This document shows, one piece after another, positions 54,744-64,000 of a stretch of DNA of 64,000 nucleotides. The stretch comes from Casuarina equisetifolia (lineage: Eukaryota; Streptophyta; Magnoliopsida; Fagales; Casuarinaceae). Positions within the stretch are counted from its first letter, which is position 1, and the number at the start of each line of letters is the position of its first letter. Position numbers and translations under genes: made by a program. The notes under the pieces were generated by a model. That model had not been told where the DNA came from. It ran no database searches and saw only the letters and a program-made list of their open reading frames with translations. Where the stretch lies: assembly GCA_028551475.1 (NCBI GenBank), contig CM052355.1:28981580-29045579 (forward strand), written 5' to 3'.

Positions 54744-57700
54744 ACCGTTTTCTTTCCTTTAGCCTAAGTTACCGCAACCTTTCTTTTTCCTTACCTTCCG
54801 GCCATTTTTTTTCTTCTTTTCTTGCTTTCATTTGCACGGATTACTCAAGAAGCTGCAAAAGAAAGGCATCTCCGGCCGTGAAATTCACCCTTTTCCTAGA
54901 ACTTTGTCTTTTCCCAATACCAACCGAGAGAAACACTTACCTTTTTCCCTTTCCCGAAACACCTTACTTTTTTTTTCCCTTTTCTATTCATCTCTCGTTA
55001 GCTTAACATGTCAATTCCTATTGTTGATCCTGACACGCCCATCATTGAAGAATCACATGTTGACTCAGGCCATTCCTCTCCATGGCCCTGTTCTTTTACA
55101 CCATAAAATCAGCTGCCTACTTTTTCCATTCCGAATCTAACTCAAGAAGGGGCCGAATCTTCTATCTCTATGGGCCTCCTCTGGGTTTCATCCCAGGTTG
55201 GTTTTACCAAGGTTCCAACCCAAACCCCAAATTTGCTCCACCGGGTTTTGGAATTACGGATCCCTACCGGACTAGCAACCCATTCGGGTCGCGATACCTT
55301 GCTGCACCTAGCCTTCGCCCAAAACCTGGTGACCCTTTTTTCACCAGCGCCACCAACGAACCGAAACTCTGACAAGTTACGCAACCTCTTTCTAGCCAGT
55401 CTGATTATCCCTCTTAGGCACAGGATCTCCATTGAGCCATTGTCACTAAAGACAAGGACTCCTTCATTGACGAGACCTTCCCATGTCTAACAGATGAACG
55501 TTTGGCCAGATATTGGCATCGCTACAACCATCTTGTTCGATCTTGGATCAAAAATTGCTTGACCAAAAAGGTGTCTACTAGCCTTCCTCCAACTGATGAT
55601 GCTCAGCAAATTTGGGACAATCTTTCTGAGATGTATAGCAAAATTGATCAAGCCAAACGCTTCTCTCTTTTTCAGGCAGAAAGTGAGTTTAAGCAAGGGG
55701 ATCTTTCAGTCACGGCATGCTTCTATTAGCTCTTTACTATATAGAACGAGCTTGACATCGCTGAAGAAGCTTTCATAGGGCCCGACTCCACCATTCAACA
55801 ATATCATAGAATCAAAGAAAACAACTGGATCACTAGGTTTCTTCTTATTCTGAATGATTCCTACTTACCTCTTTGCTCGTAGATTTTGGCTATGGAACCA
55901 TAGCCTTATCTTCACCGGATTTTCTTTTTGGCTGTTCAGGAGGAGAATCAACACCTCACCTCATCGAAATATCTCCGTGTAGGTGATACCGTTGTCCTTG
56001 CCTTTCGTGCTACTCTCACCTAACGCCATATTGCCGCAACTCAAGCTTTGGGTGACGGGTCCATTTTTTCGGGTTAAGGGTTTTCAAACCCTACCAAGAA
56101 GGTAACCCTTTTCTCTGGACCCAATGGGTCAGGCCTTCTATTGGGGTTTGATGGCCTACTGCCTTTTCTACCTGTGTTGGATGCCTCTCAAACTACCACA
56201 TCTGCTCCTATCTTTAACTCCTTTCATGGTCGGCAAGGTGCCCCCTCATCCAATAGGTCTACTAATTCTAATTCCTCTCGTGGTAATTATAATGAAAAAT
56301 ATTGTGACCATTGCAAGCGTAAGTACCATACTCGAAAGACCTATTGAAAGCTCCATGGTGAGCCTATGGACAAAGAGACTAAAGAACGTGATGCCTCTAC
56401 TAACCAAGTTCGGTTGTTGGTTGTTGATTCCCCTCATCAGCCTCTATCTGATGCTCAATTTTAGAAAATAATGTCTATAATCAATCAGCTTGGAATTCAG
56501 GAACCTTCTGTTAACTTTGTAAGTACCTCTTTTTGCTTGATGAATTCTCTTTCAGCTAACAGTTAGATTATTAATTCAAGGGCCAGTGACTACATCATCT
56601 ATAATAAACGCTTCCTTACTTTTACCCTTCCTAAACCCAACCCCCTGATTTATGTCCGTTTACCCAATGGAACTGTTACTCCTGTCACCAAAATTGAAAC
56701 TGTTACTCTTAATCCTTCCATTACTATCCAAAATGTCTTTTTCCTTCCCGCTTTGCAATTTAATCTCATTGCTATCTTCAAAGTTTTCATTGACAATAAT
56801 TGTTGAGTTGCCTTTGATTCTGACATTTTTCTTTTTCAGGTTAGTTTGACCAGAACAGTGATGGGCTTAGGTATCATTCACAACAGCCTTTATTTTTGGA
56901 ATTCTCTTTGTCTGCATTTTACTTCAAAGAGTTGTATTTCCCAACGTACCTTATGTAATGCTCATTCAAATAATAATAAAAAATTTCTTTCACACCAATG
57001 TTTGGGTCATACTACTTTCTTTCCTCATCCCAATTGTCCAATTTGCCCCTTAGCCAAATAACCTCGTGCCCCATTTCCTTCCAGCCACTAACGAGCCACT
57101 TTTCCTTTTTTTCTTATTCATCTCAATGTTTGGGGGCCCTATCACACCCCCCATCGTGATGGTTTCCTTTTTTTTCTTACCATTGTTGATGACTTTTCCC
57201 ATAGCACTTGGGTTTTCTTCATGCCCTCAAATACTCACATTTTGTCCATCTTGACTCAATTCCATTGATTAGTGCAAACTCAATTTTAGACTTCCTTTCA
57301 GTGTATTCATACTGATAATGCTTAGGATTTTTTTAACCATGCATGTTCTTCCTTTTTCACCTCTCATGACATCCTCCATGAAAGCCCCTGCCCTTACACC
57401 CCCCAACAAAATGGGGTTTTTGAGCGTAAACATCATCACCTCCTAGAAGTTGCTCGTGCCCTCAACTATCAAGCCTCCATTCCTGAATGCTTCTAGGGTG
57501 ATTATGTGGTCACTACTGCCTATCCGATCGATCAGATTCCCACTCATCTCCTTCATGGCCGAATTCCCTTTGAGCTTCTCTTTGGGCAATCCCTTGATAT
57601 CAGTTACCTTCGGGTCTTTGGTTGCTTATGTTATGCCACTATTGTGGGCCCTAGGGATAAGTTTGGCCCGCGTGCTATTTGCTGTGTTTTCATGGGCTAT

Positions 57701-59823
57701 CATTCTTTTTAGAAGGGTTATCGGATTTTGGATCCATCTACTAGGTGTTTCTTTGTTAGCCGTGATGTGGTTTTTCATGAGGACACCTTTCCTTTTGCCA
57801 CTTAGCTTACACCAACTTCCCCAGCTCCCACTTTACCTACAAGTCAGTTTTTGTTTGGTGATGATCCCTCTCCAGCACCTCCCTTGGTTTCTATTGAGCC
57901 GCTTCTTGTGTCTCTAGATTAGCCCTCTGTCAGCTCTCCCCTTTGCTTAACATGGTTGTTTCTCTGCCTACTACACATGTTCTGGACTCATCTCCTACTG
58001 GGTCTTCTCCTTTGGCTTTTGAACCCTTGGTGCCTTCAGTTGCTTCACCTGAGCTTTCTCCATTGTTGCCTTCTGATGATTCCTTGGTCATTGTTCCTCA
58101 TTGTTCTGGGCGGGCCACCCGACCTCCAACTTGGACCAAGGATTATATTTACTCTAGCTCTAGTTCTTCTAGTACTCATTATCCTATTACTACTTATGTT
58201 AGTTTTGCTCACCTCTCGCCTGGTCATTTTTGCTATATCAGTCGTATTTCTAAAGATCAGGAACTCTTTTCTTATACTGAGGCTGCTAAGGATCCTTATT
58301 GGCAACGAGCCATGGAGGTTGAGATTCTTGCCCTTACTGAGAATAACACTTGGGAGCTTGTTCCTCGACCACCTCATCGGAAGCCCATTGGCTACAAATG
58401 AGTTTACAAGATCAAGTATCGGGCTGATGGATATGTTGAATGTTACAAAGCTCACTTAGTGGCTAAAAGCTTTACCCAATGCCCTAGCTTTGATTATGTA
58501 GAAACTTTCTCTCCAGTTGCAAAATATGTCACCGTTCATTCCTTTCTTACCATTGCTGCCATCTGTGATAGGTCTCTTTATCATATAGACGTCAACAATG
58601 CCTTTCTCCATGGTGATTTGGATGAAGAAATTTACATGGATCTTCTATAGGGATTACGCAACCAGGGGGAGGATCGAGTATGTCGCCTCCATAAATCCAT
58701 GTATGGCCTCAAACAAGCTTCTCGTTAATAGTATGTAAAATTCACTCAGGCCCTCCTTGATGCACACTTTCATTAATCTAGACATGAGTATGCTCTCTTC
58801 ACCTGGATGTGAGGTAAATCATCCATCTATCTCTTAATTTATGTGGATGACATATTGATCATGGGCAACAACAAGACTGTTATTTATGATTTCAAGACCC
58901 ACTTGCATGCCATATTTCATATTAAAAATTTAGGCACTCCTAAATATTTTCTTGACATAAAAATAGCTCACTCTGAAAAAGAGATATGTCTAAATCAACG
59001 CAAGTTCATTTTAGAAATTATCTCTGAAGCAAGATTGTTAAGATGTAAACCAGTAGTCATTCCCATTAAATAGAATTCAAAATTGACAACAATTAAATAT
59101 AATGTGGGAATATCTCCACCGGATGAAGACCCATTACTTAAAGATCCATTCAACTATCAACGACTTGTGGGAAAGCTTATCTATCTCAGTATGACTAGAC
59201 CTGATATCAACTATACTGTATAAATTTTAAGTCAATTTATGCAAGATCCAAAGCAATCCCATATCGAGGCCGCTCTTAAAGTAGTCAAGTATCTAAAAGG
59301 ATGTCTAGAACTAGGAATACTTTTGTCTCAGAAATGTGACTTAGAATTACAAGCTTATTGTGATGCTGATTATGCCAATTGTCCAATGACTAGGAATGCA
59401 TTACTAGTTTTCGTGTGAAATTGGGAGATTCTTTGCTATCTTGGAAGACCAAAAAACAGTCAACTATGTCATTATCTTCGATTGAGGCTAAATATCGAGC
59501 AATGGCCAAGACTGTCTGTGAAGTAGTTTAAATGTAAGGTTTACTTCAAGACCTTGGATTAAGAATAAATGGTTCAACTACATTATTTTGTGACTATGAT
59601 GCAGCACTCAAACTTGTAGCAATCCAATGGTACGTGAAAGAACGAAACATATTGAAGTCGACTACCATTTTACCAGAGACAAGATTCAAGAAGGAATTGT
59701 CAAGACTAAAGGAATAAGAATCACAGAACAACCCGCAGACATTTTCACCAAACCATTATGCCAAAGACAACAAACGTATTTATTAAGCAAGCTTGGTGCC
59801 TTAGATATCTATAGGCCGCCAGC

Positions 59824-59834
59824 TTGAGGGGGAG
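59824..59834 (+). other. polypurine tract of the copia element
   Basis: TTGAGGGGGAG immediately before the right LTR, the expected plus-strand priming site. Confidence 0.85.
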
Positions 59835-60047
59835 TGTTGGAGATCTGTGGTTAAGGAAAATATTCTCACATAATAGACAAGACCTATATTTTTGGAAAAT
59901 AAGAATTATTATTTTTCATTATAGTTTTCCTTTTATATGTACAAATTATTGTAATAAATAGATCTACATTATTCTAGGTTTACATACTTTTCAGTGGATA
60001 CAGAAACTTTCCCATATCCTTTTCTCTTTGCCGTTCACTTTGTGTCA
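59835..60047 (+). repeat. right LTR of the copia element
   Basis: 213 bases, starting TGTTGGAGATC and ending TTTGTGTCA. It is followed by the second AGTGG target duplication and then by SRLK-5 coding sequence. Confidence 0.95.
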
Positions 60048-60408
60048 AGTGGTAGTGGTGTTGGTCCGCCACACAATCAAACTATACACATCCTTCAGGA
60101 CCATTATGCCGTCTCCCCTCAATGAGATTTTGGAACATCAGCTATTAACTGGTGTGTCCCTATTAGCCATCCAAACAACAGTTCTGTATTTCAAATTTGT
60201 AAACCATATTGAGAAGGAGTACATATTCATTCCCACTTTGTGGAAGCCACAGGTGAATGACTTATCCGGGGAGGTCAGGTGGTATGAATCATCTTCGACA
60301 GAGAGAGAAAACCCTCTTTACCAAAAAGTTACGGGTCACCAATGTTGCAAAAGAAAGGAAGCAAAAAAAGGTAAGAAAATCGGGGGATAGAAGGCTTTGG
60401 TATCTCAT

Positions 60409-60944
60409 TCTGCAGAACTTGGTTCTAAATGGATTCTCTTTCCAAGTAAAAACAAGCATGTTAAATGAGGAAGATGACACACCTTCAAAACGGTCATACC
60501 AGGAGGTACAAATCTTCTAAATTCCCTACCATCAAGGGTAATCGAACTGTACTTTGAAACAGTCCTTAGTTCACACGATTTTTGCAACCAATGCTTACTT
60601 TTTCATGTCCCCAGTGGTTTCCAAATGAAACAGAAACTATTACCAAACAAGTTGCTTAATTTGTCACATTGGATATACTCTTATCAAAGTCTTGCTTAAC
60701 TTTGTCAAATTACCGGCGTTAAGACTCTATTTGACTAATGAATTGTTAACATGACTAGGAAGTTAGGCCAGTCTCAAGGATTGCATAAAAAGTATATTTT
60801 ATTTCTAATGCTGGTCATGTGTTAGCCGTAGAAGATAAGTAATACTTTCCTTTCTACAAGATTTGATGAGTATATTTTCAAGTTTAGTTGCTTTAGAATT
60901 GCCATTGAATGAACTCTAAGATGTTGGTATAAGATTTTGAATAC
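60409..60944. other. former SRLK-5 upstream region
   Basis: Resembles the other SRLK upstream regions up to about 60,700, including a degenerate form of the hairpin sequence near 60,600, then becomes unique. No gene is seen. Confidence 0.5.
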
Positions 60945-61987
60945 CGCACCAAAATCTTAGATAAAGTACATCAAATGTACAATGAATGTACATTTCATTG
61001 TTGTGTAAATCATGAAAATGTAATGTTGCAAGAACCTCACTAATAAAGGTCCTCTAGTCAACCTCCTAATTTGCCTAGCCACTCATAAATAAAGATGATT
61101 AACTTTATAGATTAAGATGGTGCAAGTCATCATAAAAGGGTACTTAAATTGTTTTTAATGGTGACATGGGAGAGCAGCCATTTGCTATAACTTTAAATAA
61201 CCTTGTTATTAATTATGTCAATTTGACCCATAAGCTAATGCTAGTTTGAATTTTTCAGGGAGAATGAAGGATTGACGATGAACCTTTTAACTTGCCTAAC
61301 ATATTGAAAGTCCAATCCTATTTTAGAAATATGGAGATTCCAACACCTTATGAAGGATTAGGTACTAGTAGCTCATCATTAGTTTATACCACTAGACTAC
61401 GGCTAGTTTCCCTTTTGCATTTTTCTATCTCTTTCTTGTCATTTTTGTTTTTGTTTACCGCATACCTTGACCTAAACAACTCGTAAGGAAATCTTGCTAG
61501 AATAAAAGACCTAAGCTAGTTTACAACTTTCTAAAGGTTTAAGTTTAAAAAATTTTAATTTTGAATTAATCAAGTAATTGCAAAAAGTATGAATATATAA
61601 ACAAGATTAAATTCAAACAAAATGAAACAAGTATAAAAAGTTCAATAAAAACTTTCCCTAATAATATTACAAGAACTTCCCTAATCAAGGTTAGCAAGTC
61701 AACCTCCCAATTCCCTAGCCGCTTAATGAACCATTGTACATATAAATAATTTTATAAGCTAAGATAGTGCAAGTCATCATGAAAGGATACTAAAATATGA
61801 CCTTGTATTCAAAGATGGCTAGTGATGATCACCACATTAGAGACCAACCATTTGCTGAAACTCCAATAAACTTGTTATTAGTTGTCTTTGATCTCAAAGC
61901 CAATGCCCATCTAATAATCATACCACTAAAGGATTGAGTGAGGATTGATGAAGAGTTTGTCTTTTTTTTTTTTCAACACTCATGCAC
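60945..61987. repeat. two SRLK downstream repeat copies upstream of the gypsy element
   Basis: Block 1 of the SRLK downstream spacer appears twice, at about 60945-61300 and 61668-61960, in the same orientation, with about 370 bases of unrelated DNA between them. No gene is seen. The array probably continues to the right behind the gypsy element. Confidence 0.65.
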
Positions 61988-63333
61988 TGATAACTCTATT
62001 TTTATAGAGTTATTTTAGATATTTTAAGATATAAATAATACAAGTTTTATAAGATAATATTTAAGTTTTGATATATTTATGTAAATTTATGTTATTTATG
62101 CAGCAAACCCTAAAAGAGCAAAAGAAATAAAAAAAAATATAAAAAAAGCTACAAGAAGGCAACGTGTACAAATCCAAAAGAATAAAAGAAAAGACCAAAA
62201 AAGTGAATTCTAAATTGAGTAGGACAAGGACACATTGCCAAGGAGGAGGAAAAGATAGCATAAAAGGAACCGAAAAGAGGAGAAAACGAGAAGAGAAGGA
62301 GGCGCCGCACAGGAGAGAGGAAAAAAAAAGAAAAAAAGGGAGAAACCGTGTGTTGCCGCTGGAACCAAAGAAGGAAGAGAAAAAGTGAGAGAAGAAAGAG
62401 AAAACCAAGGAAGAAAAAGAGAAATAGAGGCGCGAAAGCTTCCCTCTACTTCTTATCATTCTTGAATTGTAGAAATTCTGTAAAGAATTCTTAAAGAGAA
62501 GACAGTGTGGTGACAACTTTCCTGTTTTTCTATTTAAGATGTTTTGCTTAATTTTCACTATTACTTTGGTTTGGTATTTCATTACGTTCTAAACTTCTTT
62601 TGTTAAAGCGAAGATGTAGCCTAACTATGATGATGTGAATTTTATAAGTTTTTTTTGTTTTGCAAGATATTTTATTTATGTGAGTTATATATTATTATGC
62701 TTAATACTTTTAAGTGATTGGCCACCACTTGAATGATTTGACGTGCATGTTAGAGACTGAAAGGTAATAATATGCAATTGCTTCTTATAATATATAACCA
62801 TGAATTAAATATGGATAGACATATACCATGTTATTTGTGTGGCTTATGGTGATAAGATGATCGAAAGATTTATTGTAAACCAGGAATATTCACATATCTT
62901 AATGCATTTGGTTTGTTTTAATTCACATATAGAGATATAGTGAATTAATGAACTAAATAGGTTTACTTTACCTAGACATAGGATAGTAAATAAATTAGGA
63001 AATTCTGCCATCACATAGATAATATCATTCTTGCAGGCATAAACTATGGAAATTCATATCTAGTAGTTATGGTGAAATTGGAAGCTCTAACATGTGTCTC
63101 ATCTTGATTTTTCTTACTTGGATCCAATTTTAATTAGTATTGAGTTTTCATTTTAGCAATTTTAAATTTTAATTCATCTTTAACAATATTTTGATTTGCT
63201 AAATAAATTTTAGGATTAATTCATTATTAGTATTTAATTAGTTTAGTATTCACTAATTTTCGTGGGACGATACTTTTCTTATCATTATATTACTTGTTCG
63301 ACATGTTCACTTGCATCTAAATTTCACCGAACA
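61988..63333 (+). repeat. left LTR of the Athila-like element
   Basis: 1346 bases, starting TGATAACTC and ending ACCGAACA. Near its start is a short palindrome (AACTCTATTTTTATAGAGTT). A purine-rich block covers about 62,110-62,450. Solo copies of the same family lie in SRLK-3 and SRLK-5. Confidence 0.9.
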
Positions 63334-63339
63334 AGTTTT

Positions 63340-63356
63340 TGGCGCCGTTGCCGGGG
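63340..63356 (+). other. tRNA-Asp primer-binding site
   Basis: TGGCGCCGTTGCCGGGG is the reverse complement of the 3' end of plant tRNA-Asp as I recall it. It lies six bases after the LTR. Confidence 0.85.
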
Positions 63357-63572
63357 ATTGGTTGTTTTACTACTCATTAATATTAATACCGAATAATTCT
63401 AAGTTTAATCTAGTTTTTATTTTCTTTAAAAAAATGATTTTTTTTGTTGTTTTGTTAGATTTTATTTTTGCTTTGCTTTATTATTGTTATTTTTACATTA
63501 AAAAAATTAATTAAAAAAAAATATCAATCATTTTTTTTTAGTTGCTACTTTTCAGGATTGTTACAGACGTGC

Positions 63573-64000
63573 ATGACCCGTAGCCAAAGAGAACAACTTG
63601 TCAATCTTGACCCAGAAATTGAACGCACAGTCAGAAAGCAACGAAAGAAGCTAAGAGAACAAAGAAGTGAAGCTACAAAAATGGTAGAGAATGATGATCC
63701 ACGCAAGCTTCTAAAAGAATATGTTGCACCAACAGTTCAAGGTGCCACATCAAGCATCAAAAGGCCTGCAATTCAAGTAAACAACTTTGAAATCAAGCCA
63801 GCACTCATTCAGATGCTTCAAAATTCTGTGCAATTTTATGGGCTACCAAATGATGATCCAAATGCTCACATTGATGCTTTTCTTGAAATCTGTGACATGA
63901 TTAAATACAATGGAGTCACAGATGATGCTGTTAGATTAAGGCTATTCCCATTTTTTTTAAAAGACAAAGCTAAAAGTTGGCTTTCTTCTCTTCTTGTAGG
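63573..64000 (+). CDS. gag of the Athila-like element, N-terminal part
   Basis: An open frame begins MTRSQREQ at 63573 and reaches the window end. It holds a basic N-terminus and then the start of the retrotransposon gag domain (LRLFPF, KAKSWL). It is the capsid-precursor gene of the retroelement, not a host gene. Confidence 0.85.
   Translation, partial: MTRSQREQLVNLDPEIERTVRKQRKKLREQRSEATKMVENDDPRKLLKEYVAPTVQGATSSIKRPAIQVNNFEIKPALIQMLQNSVQFYGLPNDDPNAHIDAFLEICDMIKYNGVTDDAVRLRLFPFFLKDKAKSWLSSLLV

Larger units (their letters stand above)
54500..60047 (+). mobile_element. Ty1/copia LTR retrotransposon inside the SRLK-5 ectodomain
   Basis: 5548 bases with both LTRs, flanked by a 5-bp target duplication AGTGG (54495-54499 and 60048-60052). 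A primer-binding site like initiator tRNA-Met follows the left LTR, and a purine tract TTGAGGGGGAG precedes the right LTR. Parts in copia order: gag about 55.0-56.5 kb with a zinc-knuckle remnant near 56.3 kb, protease near 56.55 kb, integrase about 56.95-57.75 kb, reverse transcriptase about 58.3-59.1 kb (YVDD near 58.85 kb), and RNase H about 59.3-59.8 kb. It is complete in layout but broken, with many breaks. The two LTRs differ at about 15 sites over roughly 208 aligned bases by eye, suggesting an age of a few million years at usual plant LTR rates. Confidence 0.95.
51232..60408 (-). pseudogene. SRLK-5: G-type lectin receptor kinase pseudogene carrying two retroelement insertions
   Basis: The oldest-looking SRLK copy. 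Leftward from ATG 60408 come the leader and start of the B-lectin domain (60408-60048); then the copia element; then the rest of the ectodomain, membrane helix and kinase N-lobe (54499 to about 53174); then a solo LTR inserted just before the HCDVKP motif; then the kinase C-lobe (51740-51232). Frame damage is heavy: a frameshift in the leader region, a large ectodomain deletion near 54,170 that removes the segment before the Cys cluster, a loss near 53,945 in the PAN domain, several stops, and loss of the terminal stop codon (TAA to TAT). No product is expected. Confidence 0.9.
61988..64000 (+). mobile_element. Athila-like Ty3/gypsy retrotransposon, left end, runs off the window
   Basis: Left LTR (61988-63333), primer-binding site matching tRNA-Asp, and the beginning of gag. 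The tRNA-Asp primer and the gag wording (NNFEIKPALIQM, then NAHIDAFLEICD) are typical of the Athila group of Ty3/gypsy. The rest lies beyond the window. As far as can be seen, the part present looks whole. Confidence 0.9.

Noticed and set aside
55000-58700. Several short plus-strand open frames that could be taken for host genes
   Set aside because: They fall in gag and pol order inside the LTR-bounded copia element.
62061-62582. 173-codon open frame on the minus strand
   Set aside because: It is the same purine/pyrimidine-rich LTR block in the Athila-like element.

Overview
The window is nuclear DNA of a flowering plant. It has AT-rich intergenic DNA, GT-AG introns, plant-type receptor kinases and plant LTR retrotransposons. 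The protein sequences look most like a woody core eudicot, with grapevine (Vitis) as my best guess from memory, not from a search. No prokaryotic features, tRNA or rRNA genes were seen.

The window is a decaying tandem array of two unrelated gene families, repeated as plus-strand aminotransferase (tyrosine/nicotianamine aminotransferase-like, here TAT-A to TAT-E) and minus-strand intronless G-type lectin receptor kinase (SRLK-1 to SRLK-5). Only three genes look intact: TAT-A (802-5143, seven exons, 418 aa), TAT-B (14216-20569, seven exons, 417 aa) and SRLK-2 (10025-12400, 791 aa). The other loci are pseudogenes: SRLK-1 (kinase lost), SRLK-3 (stops plus a solo LTR), TAT-D (no first exon, no last three exons), SRLK-4 (start codon changed to ACG, stops and frameshifts), TAT-C (all seven exons recognisable but broken), TAT-E (close relative of TAT-D) and SRLK-5 (broken, and split by a solo LTR and a copia element). 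Three further scraps at 12.9-13.9 kb are tandem decayed copies of a TAT promoter and first exon.

Layout: 0-5.3 kb TAT-A; 5.8-12.4 kb SRLK-1, its flanking repeats and SRLK-2; 12.4-14.2 kb divergent intergenic region with the TAT 5' scraps; 14.2-20.6 kb TAT-B, with a 216-bp AAT microsatellite in intron 1; 20.7-25.1 kb a direct duplication of about 2.2 kb; 25.1-26.5 kb a reversed copia fossil; 27.2-30.9 kb SRLK-3; 31.5-36.3 kb TAT-D and its flank; 36.9-39.3 kb SRLK-4; 39.3-40.2 kb a divergent region with paired hairpins; 40.2-45.9 kb TAT-C; 46.4-50.5 kb TAT-E and its flank; 51.2-60.4 kb SRLK-5 with its insertions; 60.9-62.0 kb flanking repeats; 62.0-64.0 kb the start of an Athila-like Ty3/gypsy element.

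The aminotransferases would act in the cytosol on tyrosine or related amino acids, while the receptor kinase would sit in the plasma membrane. Nothing in the sequence shows that they work together; their linkage is most simply explained by segmental duplication of a two-gene unit. Four insertions with exact 5-bp target duplications (in SRLK-3, in SRLK-5 twice, and in intron 2 of TAT-D) help to order the events. I did not find a clearly new biological system. The least explained piece is a 157-bp exon-like segment conserved downstream of TAT-D and TAT-E.
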